Origin: Filimonas lacunae
Lineage (GTDB): Bacteria; Bacteroidota; Bacteroidia; Chitinophagales; Chitinophagaceae
Direction of reading: 5' to 3'
Assembly: GCF_002355595.1 (NCBI RefSeq)
Contig: NZ_AP017422.1
Coordinates: forward strand, 4,526,001-4,590,000
DNA length: 64,000 nucleotides
Both the position numbers and the translations under genes were made by a program. A model generated the notes under the pieces. It was not told the DNA's origin. It worked only from the letters and a program-made list of their open reading frames with translations, and ran no database searches. The first letter of the stretch is position 1, and each line of letters begins with the position of its first letter. Positions 1 through 8,829 of the stretch are shown here, piece by piece.

Positions 1-1860
1 ACAGCAGAAGATGTACTGGACACTACCGTGCTACGGGTAGAAAAAACCTATCCCGCTTATTTCGGCACCTACGAGCGATTTGATGAAATCAAACATTATA
101 TCAACACCTTCACCAACCTGTTCTTGGTAGGCCGTAATGGCATGCACAAATACAATAACTCCGATCACTCCATGCTAACAGCCATGGTAGCGGTAGACAA
201 TATCAGAGCGGGCATTACCTACAAAGAAAACATCTGGGAAATTAATACCGAACAGGAATATCATGAGGTAAAACAGGAAGCACAGGAAACGAAAGCTACT
301 TCCACTCCACAATCGCCACAGGCAACGCATTCCACTAACAAAACTTTTAAACAATTCCTTTGGGGCAATACCACCAACAAAAAAACATTGCTATTCATAG
401 GCCTGATATTACTATTACAGTTTTCTATTTTCAAATACTTTTATCCATTTGCAGGCTTTATTAATGGTGACTCTTATGTGTACCTGCAAGCAGCTGTAAA
501 CAATTCAGCAATCAACACCTACCCTGTCGGATATTCTAAATTTCTACGCCTGATAAGTGTTTTTACCACATCAGACACTGCTCTGGTAGCTATACAATAT
601 TTTATGCTATATGCCAGTATACTATTCCTGTTATACACCTTGTTTTACTTCTACCCAATCAGCAAGTTCAATCAAAGGCTATTATCAGGCATCATGATCA
701 TCAACCCTGTATTTTTTTACCTCTCTAATTATGTATCCAGCGATACTTTATTCATCTCACTCAGTATCACCTGGTTCACTTTATTACTATGGAATTTGCA
801 GAAGCCAACCACACAAACTATTTTGCTACAAGCACTGTTCTTATTCCTTGCATTTACGGTACGATACAATGCACTTTACTATCCGATTATTGCATTCATA
901 GCCATTCTTATTGCCCGGGAAAAACTCCTGTACAAGCTGGGCGGCCTGGTATTAAGCCTGCTGCTCATTGGAATGTTCATAACTTACATCAGTAACAAAT
1001 ATTACCAACTAACCGGACAAAGGCAATTTAGCCCATTTAGTGGCTGGCAACTCGCCAATAATGCCATGTATGGGTATAGATATGTTGACAATGCACATCT
1101 CAAACCTGTGCCTGAAAAGTTCAAAAAGCTAGACCAGTCGGTAAGAACTTATTTTGACACCACCCAAAACACCAATAAATACCCCTGGGAGCTATTACAG
1201 GCAAGCACCGTGTATATGTGGAATAAACTGTCTCCTTTACAGGCGTATATGTACGCACAAACAAAAGACAGTACTTCCGACAAGTATTTTACAGGACCAT
1301 TGAAACAATGGGCTACCGTTGGCCCACTATATGCCAGTTATGGCTCCTTTCTCATCAAACAATATCCCGCTGAGTTTTTACAACACTATCTATACATCAA
1401 CGCACTTAAATTTTATACACCACCTGTGGAATTTCTGGCATCCTATAATACGGGACAAGACAGTGTAAATAACATTGCACAAAGCTGGTTCAATTACACC
1501 AGCAGAAAAGTCACTACCCGAACTAAAGACATGAAAGTGGAAATACTCAATTATTTACCGGTTATTTCCGGTAGCCTGAACTTATTGTTCCTTGGCACAT
1601 TGGTAGCATTTATAGTATTAAAGGGACATACACACCATCCGTTTATCAAAAAAGCCACGCAACTTATGTTACTATTCTGGCTAACGAATTTTGGATTTAG
1701 TGTATTTGCTTCCCCCGTAGCGTTACGGTTCCAGCTTTTCCCTTTCATTCTCAATATCACGTTTTTATGTCTGTACCTGGAATACTTATTTAAATCCGCT
1801 TCAAAGAAGGCTATTCAGTCTTTGCCTGCTCAAAACCGGCAATCCTTTTTAGCCGCCTGA
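1..1860 (+). CDS. FAD-dependent oxidoreductase C-terminus fused to GT-C-like membrane protein (5' partial)
   Basis: The reading frame is open from base 1, so the gene begins outside the window; the GTG at 28 is internal. The first ~75 residues resemble the C-terminal end of amine-oxidase/UDP-galactopyranose-mutase-like flavoproteins (LFLVGRNGMHKYNN, then a segment ending NTEQEYHEV). A low-complexity linker of about 30 residues follows, then a polytopic membrane domain. That domain shares its landmarks with three tandem genes at 56532-61200: DSYVYL, YPVGYSKFLRL, FTVRYNALYYP, FSPFSGWQLANNAMY and VALRFQL. A single acidic residue in the first external loop and many membrane segments suggest a GT-C glycosyltransferase that uses a lipid-linked sugar donor, but this is inference. 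The fusion of a soluble flavoprotein with a membrane transferase is unusual. Membrane part certain; enzyme class moderately likely. Confidence 0.75.
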   Translation, partial: TAEDVLDTTVLRVEKTYPAYFGTYERFDEIKHYINTFTNLFLVGRNGMHKYNNSDHSMLTAMVAVDNIRAGITYKENIWEINTEQEYHEVKQEAQETKATSTPQSPQATHSTNKTFKQFLWGNTTNKKTLLFIGLILLLQFSIFKYFYPFAGFINGDSYVYLQAAVNNSAINTYPVGYSKFLRLISVFTTSDTALVAIQYFMLYASILFLLYTLFYFYPISKFNQRLLSGIMIINPVFFYLSNYVSSDTLFISLSITWFTLLLWNLQKPTTQTILLQALFLFLAFTVRYNALYYPIIAFIAILIAREKLLYKLGGLVLSLLLIGMFITYISNKYYQLTGQRQFSPFSGWQLANNAMYGYRYVDNAHLKPVPEKFKKLDQSVRTYFDTTQNTNKYPWELLQASTVYMWNKLSPLQAYMYAQTKDSTSDKYFTGPLKQWATVGPLYASYGSFLIKQYPAEFLQHYLYINALKFYTPPVEFLASYNTGQDSVNNIAQSWFNYTSRKVTTRTKDMKVEILNYLPVISGSLNLLFLGTLVAFIVLKGHTHHPFIKKATQLMLLFWLTNFGFSVFASPVALRFQLFPFILNITFLCLYLEYLFKSASKKAIQSLPAQNRQSFLAA

Positions 1861-2020
1861 AAATAACAACAGTATTGTGCCGATCACACAATATTGGTCC
1901 TGCAAAATCCACGTGCACAGGAGAAAAGGACACATGGGCAAGCCGAAAACCATTCAAGAGAGTAGGCAACATTCGTAAAAACCAAAGTTTAGCCTTTTGA
2001 TTAAAAAGGCAACTATAATT

Positions 2021-2269
2021 ATGAAAAAAGCACGTATTGCATTAACAGCAATTGCCGTTTTAGCTATCGCTGGCGCTAGCTTCGCTTATCAGTCTCAAAA
2101 GAAACTGGGTTCTTTAATCTTCACAACAGCAGTATATGGCCAAGTTGGTGCTGCTGCTGTTGATGTTACCACTACTGCAATCCAGCCAGGTGAAGAAGCT
2201 AAAGTATATTTTACTTTACAGCCTAACACTCCTGCTTACGCTTACGAGTGGACTACCGTTCAACCATAG
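2021..2269 (+). CDS. Small exported peptide (82 aa)
   Basis: I chose the ATG at 2021 rather than the upstream TTG at 1997 because it begins a clean signal peptide (MKKARIALTAIAVLAIAGAS, cleavage near AFA). The mature part is about 60 residues, Thr- and Ala-rich, has no cysteine and ends in TTVQP. It resembles the small exported proteins (DUF6520-like) that are common in Bacteroidota, whose function is unknown. It converges on the S9 peptidase gene across a shared terminator. A related-looking but interrupted peptide lies at 50320, beside the second copy of the thioredoxin/lipoprotein pair. This makes a role linked to those loci possible, but nothing in the sequence gives a biochemical function. 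Confidence 0.7.
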   Translation: MKKARIALTAIAVLAIAGASFAYQSQKKLGSLIFTTAVYGQVGAAAVDVTTTAIQPGEEAKVYFTLQPNTPAYAYEWTTVQP

Positions 2270-2307
2270 TTCTATTGTCTGTCTAAGTAGACCGGCCAAT
2301 TATTTCA

Positions 2308-2335
2308 GAAGAGGTTCAGTTTGCTGAACCTCTTC
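2308..2335. terminator. Bidirectional hairpin terminator
   Basis: A perfect 12-bp stem (2308-2319 with 2324-2335) encloses a TTTG loop. It lies between the stops of two convergent genes and can end transcription from both sides. Confidence 0.8.
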
Positions 2336-2341
2336 TTGCAT

Positions 2342-4954
2342 TTACTTCATTGTCATCCATAAGGGTGCAGGCTTTTCTTTTAAATAGTGATCAAAAAACT
2401 GAAAAAGCCGTATAGTAAAATCCATAGCAGGTTTCCCTAAAATAGAATGCCCTTCTCCATCATATTGCAACATCCAAACAGGTTTCCCCAACCGGCGCAA
2501 AGCCGTAAAAAATGATACACTTTGTGCAAAAGGCACCGCTTTGTCGTTTTTATTATGCACTAACAACATAGGCGTAGCCACATTCTTCACTTCATATATA
2601 GGGGAGTTTTGTATAAAAGCCTGCTTATCCTCCCAAAAAGGCTTGCCTAATCCCCCTCTTCTAAGATCGTAATACTCTTGTTTAGAAGATCCGTTAAACC
2701 ACAATCCTCCATATTCCATCATTAAATCGCACATTCCCGCAGCAGCACAAGCTGCCCTGAACATATTAGAATGCGTTACCAGGCAATTAGTTTCATAGCC
2801 ACCGAAACTATGTCCGGTAATCCCCATGCGCGTTTTATCAATCCATGAATAGCCCGACACCATTTTTGCACAAGACGTAACCCAGTCCACTGCACTTTTA
2901 CTCACTTCTCCTATTTTATAATGAATGTCAGGAGTTACCACCACATACCCATTGCTCACAAATATGGGAATATTGATATCTCCTGTACACTTGTCTACTC
3001 TATGATATAAATGCAACTCGTTCGATTTCTTTTCATAGTAAAAGAAAATTACCGGATATTTTTTCGATGAATCAAAGTTTTCTGGCTTATACATTACCGC
3101 CTGGCCATTTGCGCCATCCACTCCTTTAACAGTAAGCAGTTCAGCCGTCATCCAGTTAAATGCTTTCTCAGGCTCTAGTGTAGTTAGTTGGCGGAAAGTA
3201 ATAAAATCACGGGTAAAATACAGGTTAGGATATTCAGTAGCACTCTGACGCGTTACAACAAAAGCATCAGCCCTGGCTGCCCGCATCGGGTAAGTTACTA
3301 TAAAAGTAGGATTGTCTATTACACAAAACATTTTTGGCTGCATAGTCAGCAATGCCGGGTCTCCTAACTCACTGAGCTTTTTCCTGAAAAAACCATTCTC
3401 TTTATTATTCCTGTTAAAAGCACAAAGTATCAGACTCGTGTCTGCCCTTAACACAACCCCATCCTCCTGTTTAGTCATAAACCTAAAACACATATTGTGT
3501 TTTTTGCCATAATAATTGGTAACATTAACGGGTGCTTTTTTACCAGCAGGGTCCACCTGCCAAATATCACACTGGTCATATAACAAAACACCGCTATCAT
3601 TATCTAACCAGGCTACCGCATCCAACGTACGCATTTTGCTTCCAGGCTCTTCATCCCCATACTGATTCCAGTTGGTTTTAATAGCAGTGGTTACATTCAC
3701 CCGGCCACCTGTATGAGTGGTATAGCAGAAAAAATGTCCCACAGCAGCATCATAAGAAATCACATATTTCCCTCCAGCCGACAATTTAAAACGCGACTCT
3801 GTTTTACGCTGTATCACCGTTTGGTTGCCAGTATTCAGATTAATTACATAGATGTCTTTCAACCGATAAGGGTTCCAATATATTTCACTTACATCCACTC
3901 CTCTTTCCGAATAAATCATTAATGCATAATCTCCCTTTACCTCCCATAACCTGGTATTGGCATTCTCCAACTGCATTACCTTGTTGCTATCCATCCACCA
4001 GATAGCTGCGTATCTCTCTTTTGCAGTCGGCTCGCTTTGTAATCTTGATTGCAGCTTAGCATCAGCAAAACTCCATATATCTACAGCCACTCCTTTCTTC
4101 TCGCTACTCTTCCCTTCTTTTTTTTGTAATGTTACTAGCAGCCCACTACCAGATGCGTTCCACTGCCTTAATTCATCCACTACATACCCGTCCGGAATAA
4201 CACTTGCTCCGGCTTTCAGGTATGTCAGCTTGTTACTAAGCAGGTCAGCATACACAACAGTGTACATCCCATTTGTTGCCCTGGCAATAAAAGCGAGCTT
4301 TTGCTCCGTAGCATTCCATATAAAACGCCCTAGTATAGCTGAAGAATAATCCCCACTGGATATTGGCCAGGTATGTGCATCTGCTAATCGTATCAATGCT
4401 AATGGAAAAAGCGCCACTTCAGACATCAGGGAATCATATTTAACCAATATGTTTTTTCCATCTTCACTCAATTGATACGTCTCAACATGCCCCTTTGAAA
4501 ACTCCTTACCCGAGACTAAGTCCTTCACTTGCAACAAGTGTTGCTGCTTATTCAGCAGCAACAACGTGCCATTTTTTGTCAAAGTAATATCAGCAAAAGA
4601 GACAGCTCCCGGTATATAGGTAATATTTTTACTATCCAAATCCATTACCCCAATAGATTCCCGGCTACTATTAAAAAACACTAATTTATTATTTCCTGCA
4701 AAGCCGCTACCTATAGGCTTTTCTGTCTCAAAAACTCTTTTCCAGTTTGCTTCTGTACTCTGCAACACCCATGTTGTTTTTTGCAACATAGGCTCGCTCA
4801 CCGTATAGGATATAAAGCTGCCGTTATCATTAATATTTACATAATTTAAGTCCGGCCATTTTTCCCATACAGCTGAATCCAATACCGGTTTTTGAGCCAA
4901 AGATAACAGGCATGCCAGCAAAGCTGGAGCTAGTAGCATAAATCGTGTTTTCAT
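2342..4954 (-). CDS. S9 family (prolyl oligopeptidase-type) serine peptidase, exported
   Basis: An 870-residue protein with an N-terminal signal peptide (about residues 1-20), a long repeat-rich region consistent with a beta-propeller, and a C-terminal alpha/beta-hydrolase domain. The catalytic triad is visible: Ser716 in GHSFGG, Asp804 in HNKNDKAVP and His836 in GEGHS. S9 enzymes cleave short peptides, often after proline, or release dipeptides; the exact specificity cannot be read here. It is the last gene of the leftward SusC/SusD locus, 24 bp after the lipoprotein gene. It probably acts in the periplasm on peptides brought in by, or released near, that transporter. Confidence 0.9.
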   Translation of the reverse strand: MKTRFMLLAPALLACLLSLAQKPVLDSAVWEKWPDLNYVNINDNGSFISYTVSEPMLQKTTWVLQSTEANWKRVFETEKPIGSGFAGNNKLVFFNSSRESIGVMDLDSKNITYIPGAVSFADITLTKNGTLLLLNKQQHLLQVKDLVSGKEFSKGHVETYQLSEDGKNILVKYDSLMSEVALFPLALIRLADAHTWPISSGDYSSAILGRFIWNATEQKLAFIARATNGMYTVVYADLLSNKLTYLKAGASVIPDGYVVDELRQWNASGSGLLVTLQKKEGKSSEKKGVAVDIWSFADAKLQSRLQSEPTAKERYAAIWWMDSNKVMQLENANTRLWEVKGDYALMIYSERGVDVSEIYWNPYRLKDIYVINLNTGNQTVIQRKTESRFKLSAGGKYVISYDAAVGHFFCYTTHTGGRVNVTTAIKTNWNQYGDEEPGSKMRTLDAVAWLDNDSGVLLYDQCDIWQVDPAGKKAPVNVTNYYGKKHNMCFRFMTKQEDGVVLRADTSLILCAFNRNNKENGFFRKKLSELGDPALLTMQPKMFCVIDNPTFIVTYPMRAARADAFVVTRQSATEYPNLYFTRDFITFRQLTTLEPEKAFNWMTAELLTVKGVDGANGQAVMYKPENFDSSKKYPVIFFYYEKKSNELHLYHRVDKCTGDINIPIFVSNGYVVVTPDIHYKIGEVSKSAVDWVTSCAKMVSGYSWIDKTRMGITGHSFGGYETNCLVTHSNMFRAACAAAGMCDLMMEYGGLWFNGSSKQEYYDLRRGGLGKPFWEDKQAFIQNSPIYEVKNVATPMLLVHNKNDKAVPFAQSVSFFTALRRLGKPVWMLQYDGEGHSILGKPAMDFTIRLFQFFDHYLKEKPAPLWMTMK

Positions 4955-4978
4955 AAATTGTCCGTTATTATACCAACA

Positions 4979-5689
4979 TTAATAATGATTAATACGCTGA
5001 GTTTTAGGAGCGGTAGCACCAGTAGTTCCGGTTTCTCCAACCCAGGCAATACTACAATTATTCAATCGTGGCGGCGGAACGGTTGATTTAAATTCATAGG
5101 AACCTAATAAGCTATCGCTGGCGGCATCTCTTACCTCAAACACCTCGCTCAAAGCCTGTACCGTACAAGGGAAGGTATAAAAAGAGGAATACCCTTTATA
5201 AGCAATGGATGAAGCAACGGTAGCCCCTGTGCTTTTACGTTTAATGCTTACCGGTTTGCTGTTAACTGATAAATTCATAAATCTTACACCGTAAACACTG
5301 TCCGCGTAAGCGGCAAAATTCTCCTTTATCCATAACGTATCTATTGATTTACTTTTGCCACAAAGTAATAAAGAATACATGCTACCTACCGGTAACTGCA
5401 CCTGTGTTTGCACAACGGGCGTAGTGGTATCAGAAGTAGCTGCAATCTGTAGCGTTGTTCTACTATTGGCCAGCACGCTGTAAGCAGCGTTACTGGCATA
5501 GTTGATAGCAGTAGTTACCTGCGAATAATAATTAGGAGTTCCTCCTTCAAACTTCACTTTTACTGCTCCACTCGAAGCGGCAGCGTTTACAATGTTTAAA
5601 GAGGCCAGTGCAGTAACTTTAATTTCGTTTTTATGGCAGGCTGTTATTGCGAGCATTACCACTGTGGAGGTGATTATAACTGCTTTCAT
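4979..5689 (-). CDS. DUF4397-like lipoprotein
   Basis: A 236-residue protein with a lipoprotein signal (LAITAC, Cys18). The body resembles DUF4397 beta-sandwich proteins: a segment starting YSLLLCG, then IDTLW, then YADSVYGVRFMNLS, which reads like 'conveys a value and its magnitude' repeats of that family. Its start overlaps the GH2 stop (ATGA), so the two are translationally coupled. A clear paralogue is encoded at 52415 and shares the YADSVxGVRFxNL block and order of segments. It is probably an outer-membrane surface lipoprotein that works with the SusC/SusD pair; ligand unknown. Confidence 0.75.
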   Translation of the reverse strand: MKAVIITSTVVMLAITACHKNEIKVTALASLNIVNAAASSGAVKVKFEGGTPNYYSQVTTAINYASNAAYSVLANSRTTLQIAATSDTTTPVVQTQVQLPVGSMYSLLLCGKSKSIDTLWIKENFAAYADSVYGVRFMNLSVNSKPVSIKRKSTGATVASSIAYKGYSSFYTFPCTVQALSEVFEVRDAASDSLLGSYEFKSTVPPPRLNNCSIAWVGETGTTGATAPKTQRINHY

Positions 5690-7473
5690 TTTTTAAACAG
5701 AATTGAGTTAATTTCTTTCATTTTATCTACAGGAATCTTTATTACTTCCCTGTCGTAAGTAACCAGGCCATTTTCTTCAATCTCTACATCAAACGGCTGG
5801 GTATAAATAGCGGCAGAAAGCCCTTCCTCTTCAAACAACTTAAGATGCCGCATCATAAAACTATATTTGGTAGCAAAGGAAGCCGCTGTGGTTTCTATAT
5901 ACCCCCAGCTTTTCTCGCCATTCCATTGATGCCCTGGTGTAGCCACTCGAACTCCCCCCCACTCACCTAACACCCTGGCCTTACCTGGCAGTTGCGGAGC
6001 CTGACCAGGCCCCGGGTATACATGCACATCGGTAAGATCGCTGTTAATCCATTTTTCATCGGGGTTCGCTGGCGAATTCTTATCGTAGTTTTCACCACTA
6101 TGCCCGTTAATGATACGCGAAGGGTCCTTTCTTTTCATCCAGCCGGTAAGTCTCTCCTGATCATAACGGTTCCAGCCTTCGTTAAACAACACCCAGCTTA
6201 CTATACACGGATAGTTGTATAACTGAGCTATATTCTCATTGTTTTCTCGCTCAAATTCATTTTTTGCTTCGTCACTCACATTAGCCGGATAAGGCATATC
6301 CTGCCACACTAACATTCCCAGCTTATCACAGTGATAGTACCAGCGGGCCGGCTCTATTTTAATATGCTTACGAATAGTGTTAAAACCCATGCTTTTAATA
6401 GTAACCACATCCCAGGCCAAAGCCTCATCTGTAGGTGCTGTAAACAATCCGTCCGGCCAAAATCCCTGGTCCAGCACGCCCAGCTGAAAAACATACTGAT
6501 TGTTCAAAAAAATTCGTTCCTGCCCTTCCGCATCTTTCTTTATTTCCACTTTTCGCATACCAGCGTAGCTTTTCACCTCATCTACCGGCTTACCATTTTT
6601 CAATAAACGAACCTGCACATCATACAAAAACGGATTCTGCGGGCTCCATAAATGCGGATTAGCAATAGGCAGCAGAAAAGCTGCATCACCATTTCCGGTT
6701 TGCTTACTTACCTCCTTACCATCTGCCCACACACTTACTTCTGCCTGGTATTTGTCCATTTTTCCATCGGCGGTAACCCACACCTGTAATAACTGCTTAT
6801 CTACGTCAGGCAATATCTTCAGCTTACTCACAAACACTTCCGGCACTTCTTCTAACCACACGGTTTGCCATATACCGCTGGTGGGTGTATACATGATACC
6901 ACGTGGATTCAATACCTGCTTACCCTTAGGATTATTCCCTTTATCTGTAGGGTCCAATACAGCTACCCCTATCGTATTGTTACCCTTTTGTAATAAAGCG
7001 GTTACTTCCACTGTAAACTCCTGAAAACCACCTTTGTGCCTGCCCGCTTCTTTACCATTACAGATTACTACTGTACTATAGTCTACAGCGCCAAAATGTA
7101 AAAGGTAACGCATTCCCGGCTTTTTATCAGCTATGGTCACTTCGCGCCTGTACCACAACTTCTGATCAGGCTGTAAAGACCGCTTAACACCAGATAAAGC
7201 ACTTTCCAACGGGTAAGGCACTAAAATCTGACCATCATATTTTGTAACGGAAGCCACAGTAGAATCGGTAATAGCATACTCCCATAAGCCATTTAAATTG
7301 GTCCATTTACTTCTTACCAGCTGAGGCCTGGGATATTCCGGCAATACATTTTGTGGTGTTACCTGTTTTGCCCACCTGGTGGTAACAGATACCGGTTGCA
7401 ACTTCCACTGTTCCTGTGTCATACCATAATAAGCATGTAACAAACAGGTCAATGACAAAACAATCCTTTTCAT
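5686..7473 (-). CDS. Glycoside hydrolase family 2 enzyme, exported
   Basis: A 595-residue protein with a signal peptide followed by the GH2 order of domains: sugar-binding jelly roll (LNGLWEYAI, LHFGAVDYSTVV), immunoglobulin-like beta-sandwich, and TIM barrel. The acid/base Glu432 lies in FNEGW and the nucleophile is probably Glu504 in LGEWGG. At under 600 residues it is the short form common in Bacteroidota, and it could be a beta-galactosidase, beta-mannosidase or beta-glucuronidase. It sits between the thioredoxin-fold gene and the lipoprotein gene, and its stop overlaps the latter's start by four bases. Its presence is the main sign that the locus handles a glycan or glycoconjugate. Confidence 0.88.
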   Translation of the reverse strand: MKRIVLSLTCLLHAYYGMTQEQWKLQPVSVTTRWAKQVTPQNVLPEYPRPQLVRSKWTNLNGLWEYAITDSTVASVTKYDGQILVPYPLESALSGVKRSLQPDQKLWYRREVTIADKKPGMRYLLHFGAVDYSTVVICNGKEAGRHKGGFQEFTVEVTALLQKGNNTIGVAVLDPTDKGNNPKGKQVLNPRGIMYTPTSGIWQTVWLEEVPEVFVSKLKILPDVDKQLLQVWVTADGKMDKYQAEVSVWADGKEVSKQTGNGDAAFLLPIANPHLWSPQNPFLYDVQVRLLKNGKPVDEVKSYAGMRKVEIKKDAEGQERIFLNNQYVFQLGVLDQGFWPDGLFTAPTDEALAWDVVTIKSMGFNTIRKHIKIEPARWYYHCDKLGMLVWQDMPYPANVSDEAKNEFERENNENIAQLYNYPCIVSWVLFNEGWNRYDQERLTGWMKRKDPSRIINGHSGENYDKNSPANPDEKWINSDLTDVHVYPGPGQAPQLPGKARVLGEWGGVRVATPGHQWNGEKSWGYIETTAASFATKYSFMMRHLKLFEEEGLSAAIYTQPFDVEIEENGLVTYDREVIKIPVDKMKEINSILFKK

Positions 7474-7513
7474 TCAATATGCTATTTATATTTAAAATGA
7501 GATACAGCAACAA

Positions 7514-8818
7514 TTAATTCTTCCAGGTTCTATCCCCTTTTTTCATCTTATCCAGGTTCACCTGTATATACTTGTCCCTAGGGTCCATCAACAACGCTTT
7601 TTCTTCATACTGTAAAGCCTCTTTTACACGCCCCATTTTATACAGCAAATTGGCATACGTATCATAAAATTCTGCATTGGGTTCAGCTATTTGCTGCATA
7701 GCCTTTTCACTCCACAACAATGCCTTATTCAACTGTACATTGTCTGTGCAATAGCTAAACACCTCCCATGCAGCAGCATTATACCGGATGGCCGATTCTA
7801 AATAATAGTTATTGGGGAAATGCTTCTCATAGGGACCATACTTCTCCACTTTCTCCACTACGCAACTGCAATATTCCTTCCAACGCTTCTGATCTTCATA
7901 CCAACGGATTTTAGCCCAGTTCACATTCCGCTCAGCCGTTTCCTCGTTAAATAGCTGGCTAATATGCTTTTCCAGTAATCCCCAATCAGGCTCTGTTGCT
8001 GGTGTTAACGAACGATTTCTACTGATTAGTAATGAATCTATAACAGTTGAATATACCATTGCATCTATATGCGACCGGGCATAATGGCGTACTCCCATTA
8101 TTGTATCCACCCAAGCACCGTGATCCAGGAAAAAGCGCATACCTGCATCTGAAGGCTTACGCATAAAGGCAGACAAAAATTCTATATCTTTTCGGCTCAT
8201 TCGTTGTTCTGCAACATATTTTCCCAGTACATAAGCAGTATAAACAGACGACACCTCTTCTGCTACAGCACTATCATGCAATACACGGGCAGTAGTGGCC
8301 AGATATGGATAAGTGCTATATTCTTTTGTTCCCTCCCTGTACCTTTTTAACAGGCTGTAATATTGCCTTTCTGAATTTACAGCATTTTTTATTACAGATA
8401 AAAAACCCGGCTCATCTCTAAACCCCTCCTCTCTATGCAATATTTTTCCATCCGGAGAAAAGAACAGGAAACCAGGCCTGGCCCTTACATCCACTAATTG
8501 CAAATAGCCGGCAATTGACTGAATCAGCGAGGCAGAAGCTTCTTCTTTATTCCCAGCCGAATCAACAGTTATTTTCACATTCACAAACTGTTCATTGCAC
8601 TCATTACTCACCTGCACTTTGCTTAACACTTCCCGGTTCATCTTACCGGCATCCCGGTTGCCCTCGGCATAGTAATAAATAAATATCAATTTATGCTCTA
8701 CCCGGGCCTTTGTCATCACCTCCTTCCAGGTTACATTGCTAACAAATTGAATATCCGGCTCTTTTGCCAATAACATCATAGGCCAGCAAAACAACACTAA
8801 CCAACATCGCATCATCAT
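7514..8818 (-). CDS. Thioredoxin-fold protein lacking the CxxC, with TPR-like C-terminus
   Basis: A 434-residue exported protein (signal peptide about residues 1-18). The N-terminal third follows the DUF255/thioredoxin_7 pattern (W-x-E-x-x-x-K-A, IFIYYYAEGN, PGFLFFSPDGK), but the position of the CxxC reads GNRDAGKM and has no cysteine. The rest is helical and ends in a tetratricopeptide-like stretch (TYANLLYKMGRVKEALQYEEKAL). The gene at 51088 is a clear paralogue with the same architecture and the same TYANLLYK ending, but it keeps WCGPCK. This copy has probably lost redox activity and may serve as a scaffold or chaperone. It lies 11 bp after the SusD gene and so belongs to the transporter operon. 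Confidence 0.8.
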   Translation of the reverse strand: MMMRCWLVLFCWPMMLLAKEPDIQFVSNVTWKEVMTKARVEHKLIFIYYYAEGNRDAGKMNREVLSKVQVSNECNEQFVNVKITVDSAGNKEEASASLIQSIAGYLQLVDVRARPGFLFFSPDGKILHREEGFRDEPGFLSVIKNAVNSERQYYSLLKRYREGTKEYSTYPYLATTARVLHDSAVAEEVSSVYTAYVLGKYVAEQRMSRKDIEFLSAFMRKPSDAGMRFFLDHGAWVDTIMGVRHYARSHIDAMVYSTVIDSLLISRNRSLTPATEPDWGLLEKHISQLFNEETAERNVNWAKIRWYEDQKRWKEYCSCVVEKVEKYGPYEKHFPNNYYLESAIRYNAAAWEVFSYCTDNVQLNKALLWSEKAMQQIAEPNAEFYDTYANLLYKMGRVKEALQYEEKALLMDPRDKYIQVNLDKMKKGDRTWKN

Positions 8819-8829
8819 ATATTTACATT

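Noticed and set aside
1873-1893. Hairpin after the left-edge membrane gene as a terminator
   Set aside because: Only a 7-bp AT-rich stem with no T-run; too weak to call.
3957-4349. 130-codon frame opposite the S9 peptidase
   Set aside because: Antisense shadow of a well-supported gene, without its own domain.
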